From contig NZ_LXYR01000034.1 of assembly GCF_001650195.1 (NCBI RefSeq), positions 1 through 56,001 of the forward strand: a stretch of DNA of 56,001 bases, written 5' to 3'. The stretch comes from Phormidesmis priestleyi BC1401. GTDB lineage: Bacteria; Cyanobacteriota; Cyanobacteriia; Leptolyngbyales; Leptolyngbyaceae. The notes beneath the pieces are model-generated. The model was not told the DNA's origin. It searched no databases and saw only the letters and a program-made list of their open reading frames with translations. The position numbers and the translations under genes are program-made. Below are positions 29,781 to 38,594 of the stretch, piece after piece (the stretch's first letter is position 1; the number at the start of each line of letters is the position of its first letter).

Positions 29781-32700
29781 TTAGCCGACTGGAATCGTCC
29801 CAGCCCGATGTCGGTTGCCAAGCCAGCTTGCAGGAACTCGCGATCGCTGTCCCGGACTCAAAATCGGCACCGCTTTTCCATCGATCATCGCCTGCTGATC
29901 TCCCGGCAGCAACAGCCATAACCCCGGAATTCCACCAGAACGCCCAATGCAATCCCGCAACCGCTCCAGCATCGTCATCTGGTCATATCGAGCCAGTAGA
30001 CCGCTATAAATCAGCAGAATTGTCTGATCCATTGCGGCAAGCTGTGCCTCGACGATCGGCATCGCCCGCCCAACTAACAGCATCAACTTATCCCAGTCCC
30101 CTGTATGCGGTGTTGCATCCGTCTGCAATACTAAGTCCCAATTGACTTTGGCTTTATCTGCCACCTGACGCAACGCTTCTAGAAACAGTCCCTCAAAATC
30201 CACCAGCTTTACCGGAAAGCGATCGCATAGCTCGTGACACGCCTGCTGGTAATACTTCGGATTTACCAATAGCACTAAAAATACTCCCTCCCCAATGCCT
30301 CGCTGAAGCCGTTCTTCAAATTGACGGGCATCCGCTTCTTCAGGCGTAATGTCTCTGGCAATTCCCCCAGTTGCAGTTGATAGTCGCGCGATTGAGGTGC
30401 TATGCGTCAGATCAGAAGAACTGGCAACCAACCGATTCACGTAGCTTCCATTTTCTCCTACGGTCGAACTCCAGTGAAAATCCAATCCCACTTCATTCAG
30501 AACTCGATCAAGTGCAGGGCGATCGAGCAGAGGGGCTGCCTCTGGATATCGACTGCTGACGCGATCGCGAATCTGCTGAACTGTCAATGCTTGAACTCCA
30601 TAGAGGGCAGCCTGCGACAGCTTCAGCGCCCGCATTGCGTCCATGCCACGCGGATAGAGTTCTTGCCGACTTGAAACTGCCGCCTGTTGAGATGCTGCTG
30701 CCGCTAATCGCAAAACTCGCGTATCTGAAAAAACTTCAACTCCTGTGGGCAAAGTCACTTCGCGCAATCGCTGAATCGTTCGCACAGGTGGAACCAGAGG
30801 ATCTTCATCCGCAATTTGGTCAGCAACGTCCCCAAGCTGACTGGCGTACTCTGCAAGCTCTTGGTTCCGGGCAATCAAGAGTCGAGTTTGGTCGCGACGA
30901 ATCACAAATCGCGGCTGGCTGACCGTACTCTCAACCTCGATCGCAACGCGCAAGGTCGCGATCGCGTGTTTCGTTCTCAATGGTTCATTTTGAATCGAGC
31001 CACGAGCCAGCAAGATTGCCTCTGCCAGTTCCTCAGCCGTCATCACGCCACCGACACCCGCTAAAATCTCAACCAGATCGCTCCGCAATTTTGTCACGGC
31101 GGGTTCTTTTGCCCAACGGCTCTGAAACTTACCCACCCAATGGTTTACAATTTCTGGAGTTTGATTGAGATGCGCTGCTGCATCTGCCTGTCCTACCCAA
31201 AATTCAGTCATCGCCGGAATCAAGCCAAGTAATGCCATCTGAATTCGATGAACGTGCTCTCCCTCCTTAGAGCCTGCTCGCAAGATCTTCGGCATCAACA
31301 GATCGACACTCAGCTTTCCACCCTCAACAGACTGGCTCTCAACCGTCTTGGCGGCTTCCAACGCAGCGTCCGGTGTTCCCAATCGCTGACGCAGAATTTT
31401 GACGGCTGTAGAAATTTCGCGCCGAGTCAAATTTCCAACGCCGCGCAATCGGCTTAAAATGCGAGGCGAGATCATGAGAAGATCCCTCACCGTCAGGAGA
31501 TTCGCTCGATCCAACGCATTGGTTGCCCGTGTTCCCAACCCTAGCTCAGAGATTGAGGTATCAAACCCAGCATCTGCCAATAATTTGCGGAGTTCTGATT
31601 CATTGTCATGATCCGAGAGTGCGCCAGGGGCTTCAATTCCTTCAAAGCAATCTCGCCATGCCCGCAGCATTTCCTCTGCATTATCAAATCGCTGCCGGGG
31701 ATCACGGCGAAACGCTTTCTGAAAGAACTCTGTTAAGCTGTCTCGCAAACTGGCATCAAACAGTTCAGCATCGATCGTCATCTCAGAGTTAGAGTGAGAA
31801 GGATCGGTCGTGCCATCGCCCCATTTAGGGAGTACTCCAGTTGCCAACTCATACAGCGTTGCGGCAGCCGCATATCGCTCCGCATGAAGATCCCAGCGAG
31901 GCGGTTTACGGAGTTGAAGTAACGGATCAAGGTAGCCTGCGGTACCGACTCGAATATTTTCAAGTGGCGCTTTAGAGAGTGAGAAGTCAAACAGAACCAG
32001 ATGCAGACGATCGCCTCGCCCCACTTGCCCCACTGCAATATTGTCAGGCTTGATATCACGGTGATTTACGCCCTGCTCCTCTAAATGCTTAATTGCATCC
32101 AGCAAGTCTTCACCAAATCGCTGGAGCAAATCAATATGCAGCCGACCTTCTTTACGTAACCGCTGTCCTAACGTTTCTACCGATCGATCCGCTTTATCGG
32201 TATATACCGGACGCATCAAAAACGCCGCTCGTTTGCCAATCTCTAATACCTCGCAGAACTCCACAATGTAAGAATGGCGCAGAGATTGCAGGGCTTCCAC
32301 TTCACTTCCTAACCGGGAATTATCATCTGGGTCGTTTGCCACTTTAAGAACGAACTCTTGTCCATCCCGTTCCACTAGTAGCCCTGTCGAAGTCGCTCCC
32401 TGCCCTAATCGCCTAATCACCGTAAGATTTCCGGGCAACAAATCACCCTGCTGTGCCTGTGCTGGATTCTCAACTAGATGATGCTCTAATGCTGACAGCT
32501 TTTCCTCAACCCCATCCAAAATGTTCAAGAAGTCGGCAACGGAATCAATGCGATTTGCGACATCTGGATGGGTGCTGTACCCGATTAGAAATTGCAGAAC
32601 CTCCGGCGCTCCGTTCAACACAGAGCTAATTTGTAAGCCTTTTGTTTCACGCAATTTACTGCTGAGTTCTAATCCATTGGCTGCCGGAGCCTCACCTGAA

Positions 32701-33992
32701 AGTAAATGAAACGCGATCGCCCCCAACGAGAACACATCTAAATACTCCCCAACCATTCCTTCATCGGTTAAAGCTTCAGGTGCTAAATAAGCAGTACTGA
32801 TATCTTCAACCAGACGGTCAATATGCGAGGTCGCACTGACCTCAGAAGCGTTCGTCATAGAATCATCAGTTCTGCATCCTACCTGCCAGTTGTAGAGCTT
32901 CACCTGGGGTAGACCGTCCTTATTCTCAGTCACCAGAATGCTTTGAGGCGAAAGACCACGATGCACTACTTTTTTTTCATGGGCGAAACGGACGACTTCA
33001 GCAACTTGGCGCAGCAGATTGAGCCGCACATTCACGCTTAGTGAGTCTTTTTGCTGTGCCAAGTAGTGATCAAGTCGAATTGCAGATGGGTCATATTCAA
33101 AGATTAATGCAGGACCAAGCTCGTATTCAGTGTAATTGTCGCAGCGCAGAATACTGGGATGAGGCTGTAACGTTTCTAGCAAGCGAAACTCACGCAGTGC
33201 AGCGCGTTCGATCATTTTGCGATCAGCTTCCGCAGCTTCCGTCCGCACTAGATAGATACGCACCCGCCGCTTAGCTTTAAGATTTTGCGTATGAGTCGCT
33301 GCCCAATCCTGATAACCTGGACCGCTCTCGATCGTGTGATCAAGCTTGTAGTCACCGACCTTGCGATGCCGTTCTGAAGAGCGAATACCAGCCTGCTCCA
33401 TCGCCTGACCGATCATTCTAACCGTGGAACGGTCATAGATTCCTCTTGACTGTGGGTCTACCCCAGGGCAATCACGCTCCAGCATGGCAGCCATGATGCC
33501 CGATCTCGCTCCCCTTGTGCCAGTCGGGATCAAATCCCGCAGACAAACGCGATATCGTGCAGTTTCTTGCAATTCCAATCGAAGATCTGGAGCAGAACAA
33601 AACACAAGGGCTTCGATAAATGGAATTTGCCCTTTGCTGCGGCAGGCTCTTTGTCTCTCCAGGAGCGATTTCAACTTCTTCGCTTTGGTGTTGGTTGCAA
33701 TCAATGGGTTGTTACTGGTGTAAAGTCTCCCGTTTGTTTCCCAAGTCCAAGTTCCAGCATCACCATACAATCGTCCGGGGCGACTCTTAATTTCAATTAG
33801 AAAAAATCCCTGTGGCGTGAAAACTAGCAGATCAACCTCATTGATGCTGCCATCTGTCGCAATAAACTCAAAATTGGACCAGGCTCGATAAGGCTCCTGT
33901 GCGGGGAACTGCTGACGCACGAAATCTAGTGCTTCCCGTTCCCACGGAAAGTTTGATTCAGTAATCGTGTTCCAGTTGCTCGAATCACTCAT
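29781..33992 (-). CDS. pglW: BREX type 2 kinase PglW (NERD + two kinase domains)
   Basis: The 1403-residue first gene of the operon. Residues 15-140 form a NERD nuclease-related domain with NEVDLLVF (Glu52, Asp54) and LIEIKS (Glu67, Lys69), a plausible PD-(D/E)XK site. Next comes a kinase-like domain whose catalytic loop reads HRGLSPQS (about 343) instead of HRDLKPxN, so it is probably a pseudokinase. A second kinase domain follows with intact HRDIKPDN (about 642) and FDFS. The C-terminal half is helical, with an HhH-like stretch (SRLRGVGNLTRREI). Architecture and position match PglW of Streptomyces-type Pgl systems. Regulation of the complex by phosphorylation is known in outline only. Confidence 0.93.
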   Translation of the reverse strand: MSDSSNWNTITESNFPWEREALDFVRQQFPAQEPYRAWSNFEFIATDGSINEVDLLVFTPQGFFLIEIKSRPGRLYGDAGTWTWETNGRLYTSNNPLIATNTKAKKLKSLLERQRACRSKGQIPFIEALVFCSAPDLRLELQETARYRVCLRDLIPTGTRGARSGIMAAMLERDCPGVDPQSRGIYDRSTVRMIGQAMEQAGIRSSERHRKVGDYKLDHTIESGPGYQDWAATHTQNLKAKRRVRIYLVRTEAAEADRKMIERAALREFRLLETLQPHPSILRCDNYTEYELGPALIFEYDPSAIRLDHYLAQQKDSLSVNVRLNLLRQVAEVVRFAHEKKVVHRGLSPQSILVTENKDGLPQVKLYNWQVGCRTDDSMTNASEVSATSHIDRLVEDISTAYLAPEALTDEGMVGEYLDVFSLGAIAFHLLSGEAPAANGLELSSKLRETKGLQISSVLNGAPEVLQFLIGYSTHPDVANRIDSVADFLNILDGVEEKLSALEHHLVENPAQAQQGDLLPGNLTVIRRLGQGATSTGLLVERDGQEFVLKVANDPDDNSRLGSEVEALQSLRHSYIVEFCEVLEIGKRAAFLMRPVYTDKADRSVETLGQRLRKEGRLHIDLLQRFGEDLLDAIKHLEEQGVNHRDIKPDNIAVGQVGRGDRLHLVLFDFSLSKAPLENIRVGTAGYLDPLLQLRKPPRWDLHAERYAAAATLYELATGVLPKWGDGTTDPSHSNSEMTIDAELFDASLRDSLTEFFQKAFRRDPRQRFDNAEEMLRAWRDCFEGIEAPGALSDHDNESELRKLLADAGFDTSISELGLGTRATNALDRANLLTVRDLLMISPRILSRLRGVGNLTRREISTAVKILRQRLGTPDAALEAAKTVESQSVEGGKLSVDLLMPKILRAGSKEGEHVHRIQMALLGLIPAMTEFWVGQADAAAHLNQTPEIVNHWVGKFQSRWAKEPAVTKLRSDLVEILAGVGGVMTAEELAEAILLARGSIQNEPLRTKHAIATLRVAIEVESTVSQPRFVIRRDQTRLLIARNQELAEYASQLGDVADQIADEDPLVPPVRTIQRLREVTLPTGVEVFSDTRVLRLAAAASQQAAVSSRQELYPRGMDAMRALKLSQAALYGVQALTVQQIRDRVSSRYPEAAPLLDRPALDRVLNEVGLDFHWSSTVGENGSYVNRLVASSSDLTHSTSIARLSTATGGIARDITPEEADARQFEERLQRGIGEGVFLVLLVNPKYYQQACHELCDRFPVKLVDFEGLFLEALRQVADKAKVNWDLVLQTDATPHTGDWDKLMLLVGRAMPIVEAQLAAMDQTILLIYSGLLARYDQMTMLERLRDCIGRSGGIPGLWLLLPGDQQAMIDGKAVPILSPGQRSRVPASWLGNRHRAGTIPVG

Positions 33993-34170
33993 TCCAATTC
34001 GCCCAGCAATAAACTGTCATCCCTAAATCTACTCCCTTTAAGGGTAGTGTGCCCCGGATAATACTCGCCTTAAAAAGCACCACAAAAGACTGTTCTCCAC
34101 TGAGCGTTTAGCTTTGTTCTCAGAGCATAGCCTCAAGTTGTGAACGTTTGAGGCTAAAAAGTCTGTGGAT

Positions 34171-34544
34171 CTACGTTAGGTCTGCACTTTGATCGAACTC
34201 TTCAATAACAGCAGCCACAGCTTCTATCTCATGCTGCAAATCTTCAATAGAAGGAAGCTTCGCCTTGAATTCTTCAGGAAGCCCCCCTGTAGTACGGTAG
34301 GTCGAAACCCCAATCGGCTGATTCATGCCCCGAAGCGCGTACTCAACGATCGACTTCTTCTTAGAGCGGCAAAGGATGATTCCGATCGTCGGGTTATCGG
34401 CGGGACGGCGTAATTTGTCATCAATGACGTTGACGTAGAAGTTAATTTGCCCCGAATACTCAGGCTTGAAGTCAGTTGTCTTTAGCTCGATCGCCACAAA
34501 ACAACTCAGGGCGAGGTGGTAGAAAAGGAGATCGACGAAAAACG
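34171..34544 (-). pseudogene. DUF1016 (YhcG-type) PD-(D/E)XK nuclease, C-terminal fragment
   Basis: The frame encodes the nuclease core FFVDLLFYH, then FVAIELKTTDFKPEYSGQINFYVN and GIILCRSKKKSIVEYALRG, all diagnostic of the DUF1016 C-terminal domain with the Asp and Glu-x-Lys of the active site. The N-terminal DUF1016 helical domain is missing: sequence stops making sense at about 34545, a few bases before the IS element. The IS insertion or a deletion beside it removed the 5' half. The Met at 34497 is only an internal residue. Confidence 0.8.
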
Positions 34545-34552
34545 CCTATCAC

Positions 34553-35457
34553 TAGACCTCTTGCGCGAGTGGGAGGAAAGCGGCTACAAGTAAGGTCAAG
34601 GAGGCATAAGCATGACCTACGATCAACTGAAACACCTCAAATCCAGTGACTTTAAACGCCGATGCGGAGTCCACCCCGAGACCTTTGAGCAGATGGTTGA
34701 GATTCTGCATCCCCACCTTGACCGCCGAGGTCAGCGTGGCGGGCAGTGCAAACTGAGCGTTGAAGACCAACTCCTCCTAGTGCTGGAATACTGGCGAGAA
34801 TATCGCACTCAATTTCACATTGCTACAAGTTGGGGACTGAGTGAGTCAGCTGTTTGTCGGCTGATTCAGAAAGTGGAAGGATTGTTAATGGAGTCCGGCA
34901 AGTTTCGTCTACCGGGAAAAAAGCAGCTTTACCAAAACGCCCAGACTTGGAACGTCCTAGTCGTGGATGCGACCGAAAGCCCGATTGAACGCCCAAAAAA
35001 AACAGCGTGACTACTACAGTGGCAAGCAGAAGCACCACACGCTAAAAACACAATTCGTGGTGAATCAAGCCAACGGTCAGATTATCTGCACTGCTTTCGA
35101 GAAAGGACGTGTCCATGATTTTCGTTTATTTAAGTTGCATCGCCTTCCCCTGTCACCAGAGCAATTGTGTTTAGCAGACAAGGGCTATCAGGGCATGATT
35201 AAACACCATCCCTCCACTAGTCTTCCTACCAAAAAGCCACGCCAAGGCAAATTGGACAAAGCCGAGCGTTATCACAATCAGAATTTAGCTCGACTGAGAT
35301 TAATCGTTGAACACGTGAATCGCAAGTTGAAGATTTTTCGGATTCTAGCGGAGCGGTACCGGAATCGACGCAAGCGTTTTGGACTACGGTTTAATCTGAT
35401 TGCTGCAATTGTTAACTTTGAACTTGCACTCTCTTCTTGATTCACGCAAGAGGTCTA
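34553..35457 (+). mobile_element. IS5-type insertion sequence, apparently complete
   Basis: A 905-bp element with 13-bp inverted ends: TAGACCTCTTGCG at 34553-34565 and its exact complement at 35445-35457. The outermost TA is probably the duplicated target. It carries one transposase gene split over two overlapping frames joined at an A8 run. Gene content and ends look complete, so it may still be active. It sits next to the truncated DUF1016 gene. Confidence 0.85.
34612..35440 (+). CDS. IS5-family transposase in two frames (-1 frameshift at A8)
   Basis: The first frame (34612-35010) carries the N-terminal helix-turn-helix region (GLSESAVCRLIQKVE) and reaches the first catalytic Asp in LVVDATESPIERP. 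The second (from 34967 to 35440) continues QRDYYSGKQKHHTLKTQ, with the second Asp in CLADKGYQG and Glu in RLIVEHVNRKLK. The frames overlap at a run of eight A (34994-35001), where slipping back one base yields a continuous DDE transposase. Many IS5-group elements use programmed frameshifting at such runs, so this is more likely regulation than damage. Confidence 0.85.
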
Positions 35458-35559
35458 TTGATCGTTTCCCTGCCGCTTTTCCCAATCTTCCTGATTTCAA
35501 AGCACGACCATTCTGAGTCTCTGTTGCCGAGACCTCAAAGGGAAGGGATGATGCAAGGA

Positions 35560-35697
35560 TTAGCTTTGGCAGAAATGCCGGAGATTGATCAGCGTGTATG
35601 CCAGGGTTTTCAAGGCGTAATGCAACTTGCTGATCCGCTCGAAGCGCAGCAGTAAGCGACGGAACTTATCCTCTCAAGCGAACACTCGCTCAAATGA
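35560..35697 (-). pseudogene. IS5-type transposase C-terminal remnant
   Basis: On the minus strand the sequence reads FERVFA-stop-EDKFRRLLLRFERISKLHYALKT, then LAYTLINLRHFCQS and a stop. This is the typical C-terminus of an IS5-family transposase (FAWEDKFRRLL), with the Trp codon changed to TGA. It is a different family member from the neighbouring element. The rest is gone. Confidence 0.65.
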
Positions 35698-35975
35698 GAC
35701 AAATCATCCTGACCCAACGGAGGCTTAACCTGAATGCGACCCTACAAATCAGCAACATCCTCAACGATCACCTTCAGCAGATTCAGCAGCTCGTTATCTC
35801 AGAGCAAACTCAAATTGTTGTTTTTTGGAGCGATTTAGTTTCTCGTGAGGAACTCCGTAAACACATCTGGCTGAGGCTGGAAGATAGCTGTCTCTTGCCT
35901 GAAAATAGGCTGGGTAGTCTAACGGATCAACTCACTCAGCTTGCTGAACGGCACACTTCAAATCAGGGACAATGA
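35694..35975 (+). CDS. Hypothetical 93-aa protein coupled to a YgjP-like gene
   Basis: Not recognised. Helical and hydrophilic, with a Q/L/I-rich N-terminal half (ISNILNDHLQQIQQLVI), VVFWSDLVSREELRKHIW in the middle and LGSLTDQLTQLAERH at the end. Its stop overlaps the next gene's ATG (ATGA), so the two were translated together. It starts exactly at the border of an IS remnant, and may be the C-terminal tail of a longer disrupted protein rather than a full gene. Confidence 0.4.
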   Translation: MRQIILTQRRLNLNATLQISNILNDHLQQIQQLVISEQTQIVVFWSDLVSREELRKHIWLRLEDSCLLPENRLGSLTDQLTQLAERHTSNQGQ

Positions 35976-36652
35976 CTACGCTGACCTTTGGTGAACTCTC
36001 CTTTGAATTACGCGAAAGCGCCCGTTGCCGCACCGTTGATCGGGATGGTAGTCTTGTTTTAGCAACCCCGCCACAGGTTCCAGTAGAAGATTAGGAAAGC
36101 ATCGTCAACCAAAACCGCTTTTGGATCTACTCCAGGCTTATTAAAAAAGAGTCTTACAAAACTCCTGAAGGAACAAAAACCTACCTTCCTGGCGAAGGCT
36201 TTCATTATTTAGGACGTAGTTATCGCCTCAAACTCGTTGATGAAGCTCAAGTTCCCTTAAGCTTGTTTCAAAGTCGGTTTGAGTTGCTGCGATCTCACCA
36301 GAATCAAGGGCATGATCTTTTTATTCAGTGGTATCGGAATCATCTGAAAACGCAGCTAGACCCTTTGATCGACTCATTGACTAATCGGGTAGGAGCAAGT
36401 CCCCAAGTCATGCAAATCCGTGAGTTGGGCAATCGTTGGGGCTCTTGTAATCCCAAAGGCGACCTTTATTTTCATTGGCGTGTTGCACTTCTACCTCGCT
36501 CAATGATTGAATATGTTGCTGTCCATAAAATGGTGCATTTGGTGCAACCTGATCACAATCAGGACTTCTGGAACCGCGTCGCACATATCATTCCTGACTG
36601 GCAAGAGCGCAAATCCTGGCTTGCTAAGAACGGAGCAATTTACGACTTGTGA
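35972..36652 (+). pseudogene. YgjP/DUF45-type M48 metallopeptidase, inactivated
   Basis: A 226-codon frame with an in-frame TAG at 36092-36094 (…PPQVPVED-stop-ESIVNQNRFW…). The family is clear from LGNRWGSCNPKGDLYFHWRVALLP and the C-terminal DHNQDFWNRV. The zinc-binding HELxH of active members reads HKMVH here: the catalytic Glu is replaced by Lys. Nonsense codon and active-site loss together show a decayed gene. Relatives often lie next to type I restriction genes, and this one may be the tail of a lost restriction locus. Confidence 0.85.
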
Positions 36653-36733
36653 AACTTTACTGCTGGTGCTGCTGATTTCTCGATCTGCAAATAAAGTTGC
36701 TCAGGTGTCAAAATCCAAGTAGATTTGAGTCAT

Positions 36734-36755
36734 CTACCGAAAACGTTTTCGGTAG
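36734..36755. promoter_or_regulatory. Perfect palindrome upstream of parA (parS/operator candidate 1)
   Basis: Half-site CTACCGAAAAC followed immediately by its exact complement, 22 bp in all. It is repeated 39 bp downstream, centre to centre. The location just before parA fits a ParB-binding centromere or a ParA autorepression site. The sequence is unrelated to the chromosomal parS consensus. Confidence 0.7.
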
Positions 36756-36773
36756 ATTTAGAGAAGTCGTTTT

Positions 36774-36793
36774 TACCGAAAACGTTTTCGGTA
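36774..36793. promoter_or_regulatory. Perfect palindrome upstream of parA (parS/operator candidate 2)
   Basis: Half-site TACCGAAAAC and its exact complement, 20 bp, ending 11 bases before the parA ATG. Same core as candidate 1. Confidence 0.7.
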
Positions 36794-36804
36794 GGTTTTG
36801 AGTA

Positions 36805-37530
36805 ATGCCAAAAGCTAAGTCCAAAAAGGCTTTTAGCCAATCAAATCTGCAAGTACCTGTGATTATTGGCTTTGTAAATCAGAAGGGAGGGGCTGGCAAA
36901 TCAACGGGCGCAACGCACGCAAGCGTCTGGTTCAAACGCCAAAGTTATTCTGTTGTCCTAGTCGATGCAGACGGGCAGCAAAGTAGCTCTGACTGGATCA
37001 AACACATTAATAGTTTAAGGGAGTCAAAAGAGCTATATATTCCTTACGTGATTAACTCAGATCCCGAAGAGCTATTCAAGCTTCTGCCAGAGTTAAAGCA
37101 AAAGTTTGACGTTGTGATCGTTGATGGACCTGCAAACATTGGCGAAGTAACGAAGACAATTTTGTTTAGAAGTGACTTAGCGTTAATTCCCTCTAGAGAA
37201 TCCTTCCTCGACTTGCGAAGTACGGGTAAAATCTTGGAGTACGTTGCTCAGGCGAAAGAGTTGCGGAATGGGTCGCCTATTGCAGCAATATACTTAAATG
37301 CTGTAAAAAGCAACACATTGGTTCTCAAAGACGCACAAGGAGCTTTAACGAATGCGATCGTTCCACTTTTAGAAACAGCAATTCACGATCGTGCCTGTCT
37401 ACGTGATGCGTCAGGGCAAGCAAAGACTGTTTTTGAGATGCGAGGGAGTGGACCCGTAGCTGCTGCGAAAAGCTACGAGGCGTTGTTTACAGAAGCTTTG
37501 AGGTTATTATCCAATGGCGGAAAGACGTAA
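36805..37530 (+). CDS. parA: Plasmid partition ATPase ParA
   Basis: A 241-residue ParA/Soj-type ATPase that moves plasmid copies apart on the nucleoid. The deviant Walker A motif KGGAGKST (Lys27, Lys32) lies in VNQKGGAGKST, VVLVDADGQQSS is the A' motif and VVIVDGPANIGE the Walker B region. There is no long N-terminal helix-turn-helix, so this is a small type Ib-like ParA with only a basic tail of 18 residues before the ATPase fold. It overlaps parB by 17 bases. Two palindromes directly upstream probably serve as operator and/or centromere. Confidence 0.93.
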   Translation: MPKAKSKKAFSQSNLQVPVIIGFVNQKGGAGKSTGATHASVWFKRQSYSVVLVDADGQQSSSDWIKHINSLRESKELYIPYVINSDPEELFKLLPELKQKFDVVIVDGPANIGEVTKTILFRSDLALIPSRESFLDLRSTGKILEYVAQAKELRNGSPIAAIYLNAVKSNTLVLKDAQGALTNAIVPLLETAIHDRACLRDASGQAKTVFEMRGSGPVAAAKSYEALFTEALRLLSNGGKT

Positions 37531-38497
37531 TTTACAGGCAGCCCTTACTTCGGACGATGAAGGGCTAGCATTTGTGTTTGGTAATAAAAAAGCTTCTACC
37601 GAAGAAATTGAAACGATCATTTCACAAGTCCCGCAGCAGTCAATTTCAATAGCCCTGATTCACACCTCTTTCACGTTTGCTCCCAATAAACAGCCTTATC
37701 GACACTTCTACGATCAAACGCAAATTGAAAGCTGGGCAGAAGGGGAAATTGCTAAGAATGGGATTCGCTCTGCACTGTGGGTACGTCCTTTACCCAATCA
37801 GCCAGGTAAGTATGAGTTAATCGCTGGAATGCGCCGACTAATCGCTGCAAAAGCTTTAGGCTTACCTGAGGTCCCTGTGCGTGTCTTTGAACTCGACGAT
37901 GCCTCTGCCTATCAAGCAATGCGGGCAGAAAACCGCGATCGAGAAGAACCTACCCCCTTAGAAGACTTAGACGGCACTCTGAATTTATTAGCTATTCGCT
38001 TAGGGCGCTCTATTTCAGACGTGATCAGCTTATTGTATCGAATGGACAATGAAGCGCGAGGCAAAGTTACCAAACAGACTGTACTGGGCAGCCCAGACGC
38101 TCAAGTTGTTGAGGAAGTGTTTGCAGATTCTGGAGTGAGTTGGCAATCCTTTCTATCGTCTAGATTGCGGTTGCTCAAACTGCCTTCGGAGATCTTAGAA
38201 TCGATTCGTGAATCAAAGCTGCAATACACCAAAGCTTTGGAAGTTGCTAAGGTAAAAAACTCAGAAATACGACGGAGGTTGCTCGGCGAAGCAACGTCAC
38301 AGAACTTATCTACTTCTGATATCAAGTTGCGAGTTAGAAAGGCAAATACAAGCAAGCTTGAAGAACCAAACCTGACATCACGCTTGGATGAAGCTTACAA
38401 GCGGATTAAAAAATCCAAAGCCTTGGAGAACCCTAAAAATCTCAAGGCTTTGCAAAAAATCATTGAGCAAATGGAAATGTTAGCAGAGAAAAAATGA
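37514..38497 (+). CDS. parB: ParB-type partition DNA-binding protein
   Basis: The 327-residue protein partners ParA. The ParB/Srx nuclease-like CTPase domain spans about residues 55-150: WVRPLPNQPGKYELIAGMRRLIAAKALGLPEVPVRVF holds the GxRR box, and AENRDREEPTPLE the ENxxR box. A helical DNA-binding region follows, and the last 60 residues are Lys-rich and helical (dimerisation). The N-terminus may carry the ParA-activating peptide (MAERRNLQAAL). It probably binds the palindromes at 36734-36793. Confidence 0.9.
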   Translation: MAERRNLQAALTSDDEGLAFVFGNKKASTEEIETIISQVPQQSISIALIHTSFTFAPNKQPYRHFYDQTQIESWAEGEIAKNGIRSALWVRPLPNQPGKYELIAGMRRLIAAKALGLPEVPVRVFELDDASAYQAMRAENRDREEPTPLEDLDGTLNLLAIRLGRSISDVISLLYRMDNEARGKVTKQTVLGSPDAQVVEEVFADSGVSWQSFLSSRLRLLKLPSEILESIRESKLQYTKALEVAKVKNSEIRRRLLGEATSQNLSTSDIKLRVRKANTSKLEEPNLTSRLDEAYKRIKKSKALENPKNLKALQKIIEQMEMLAEKK

Positions 38498-38594
38498 GCG
38501 GTCAGTCGCTTACAATAGGATTCCAGGATCAAAAAAATCCCTACTGCAACTAGCTTTCTTGCCCTTATTGTCGAAGGGTATATGGCTTTTCAGC

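Noticed and set aside
34130-34165. Hairpin AGCCTCAA/TTGAGGCT as a terminator for the DUF1016 fragment
   Set aside because: The T-run lies before, not after, the hairpin when read in the direction of that gene, and on the other strand A's follow.
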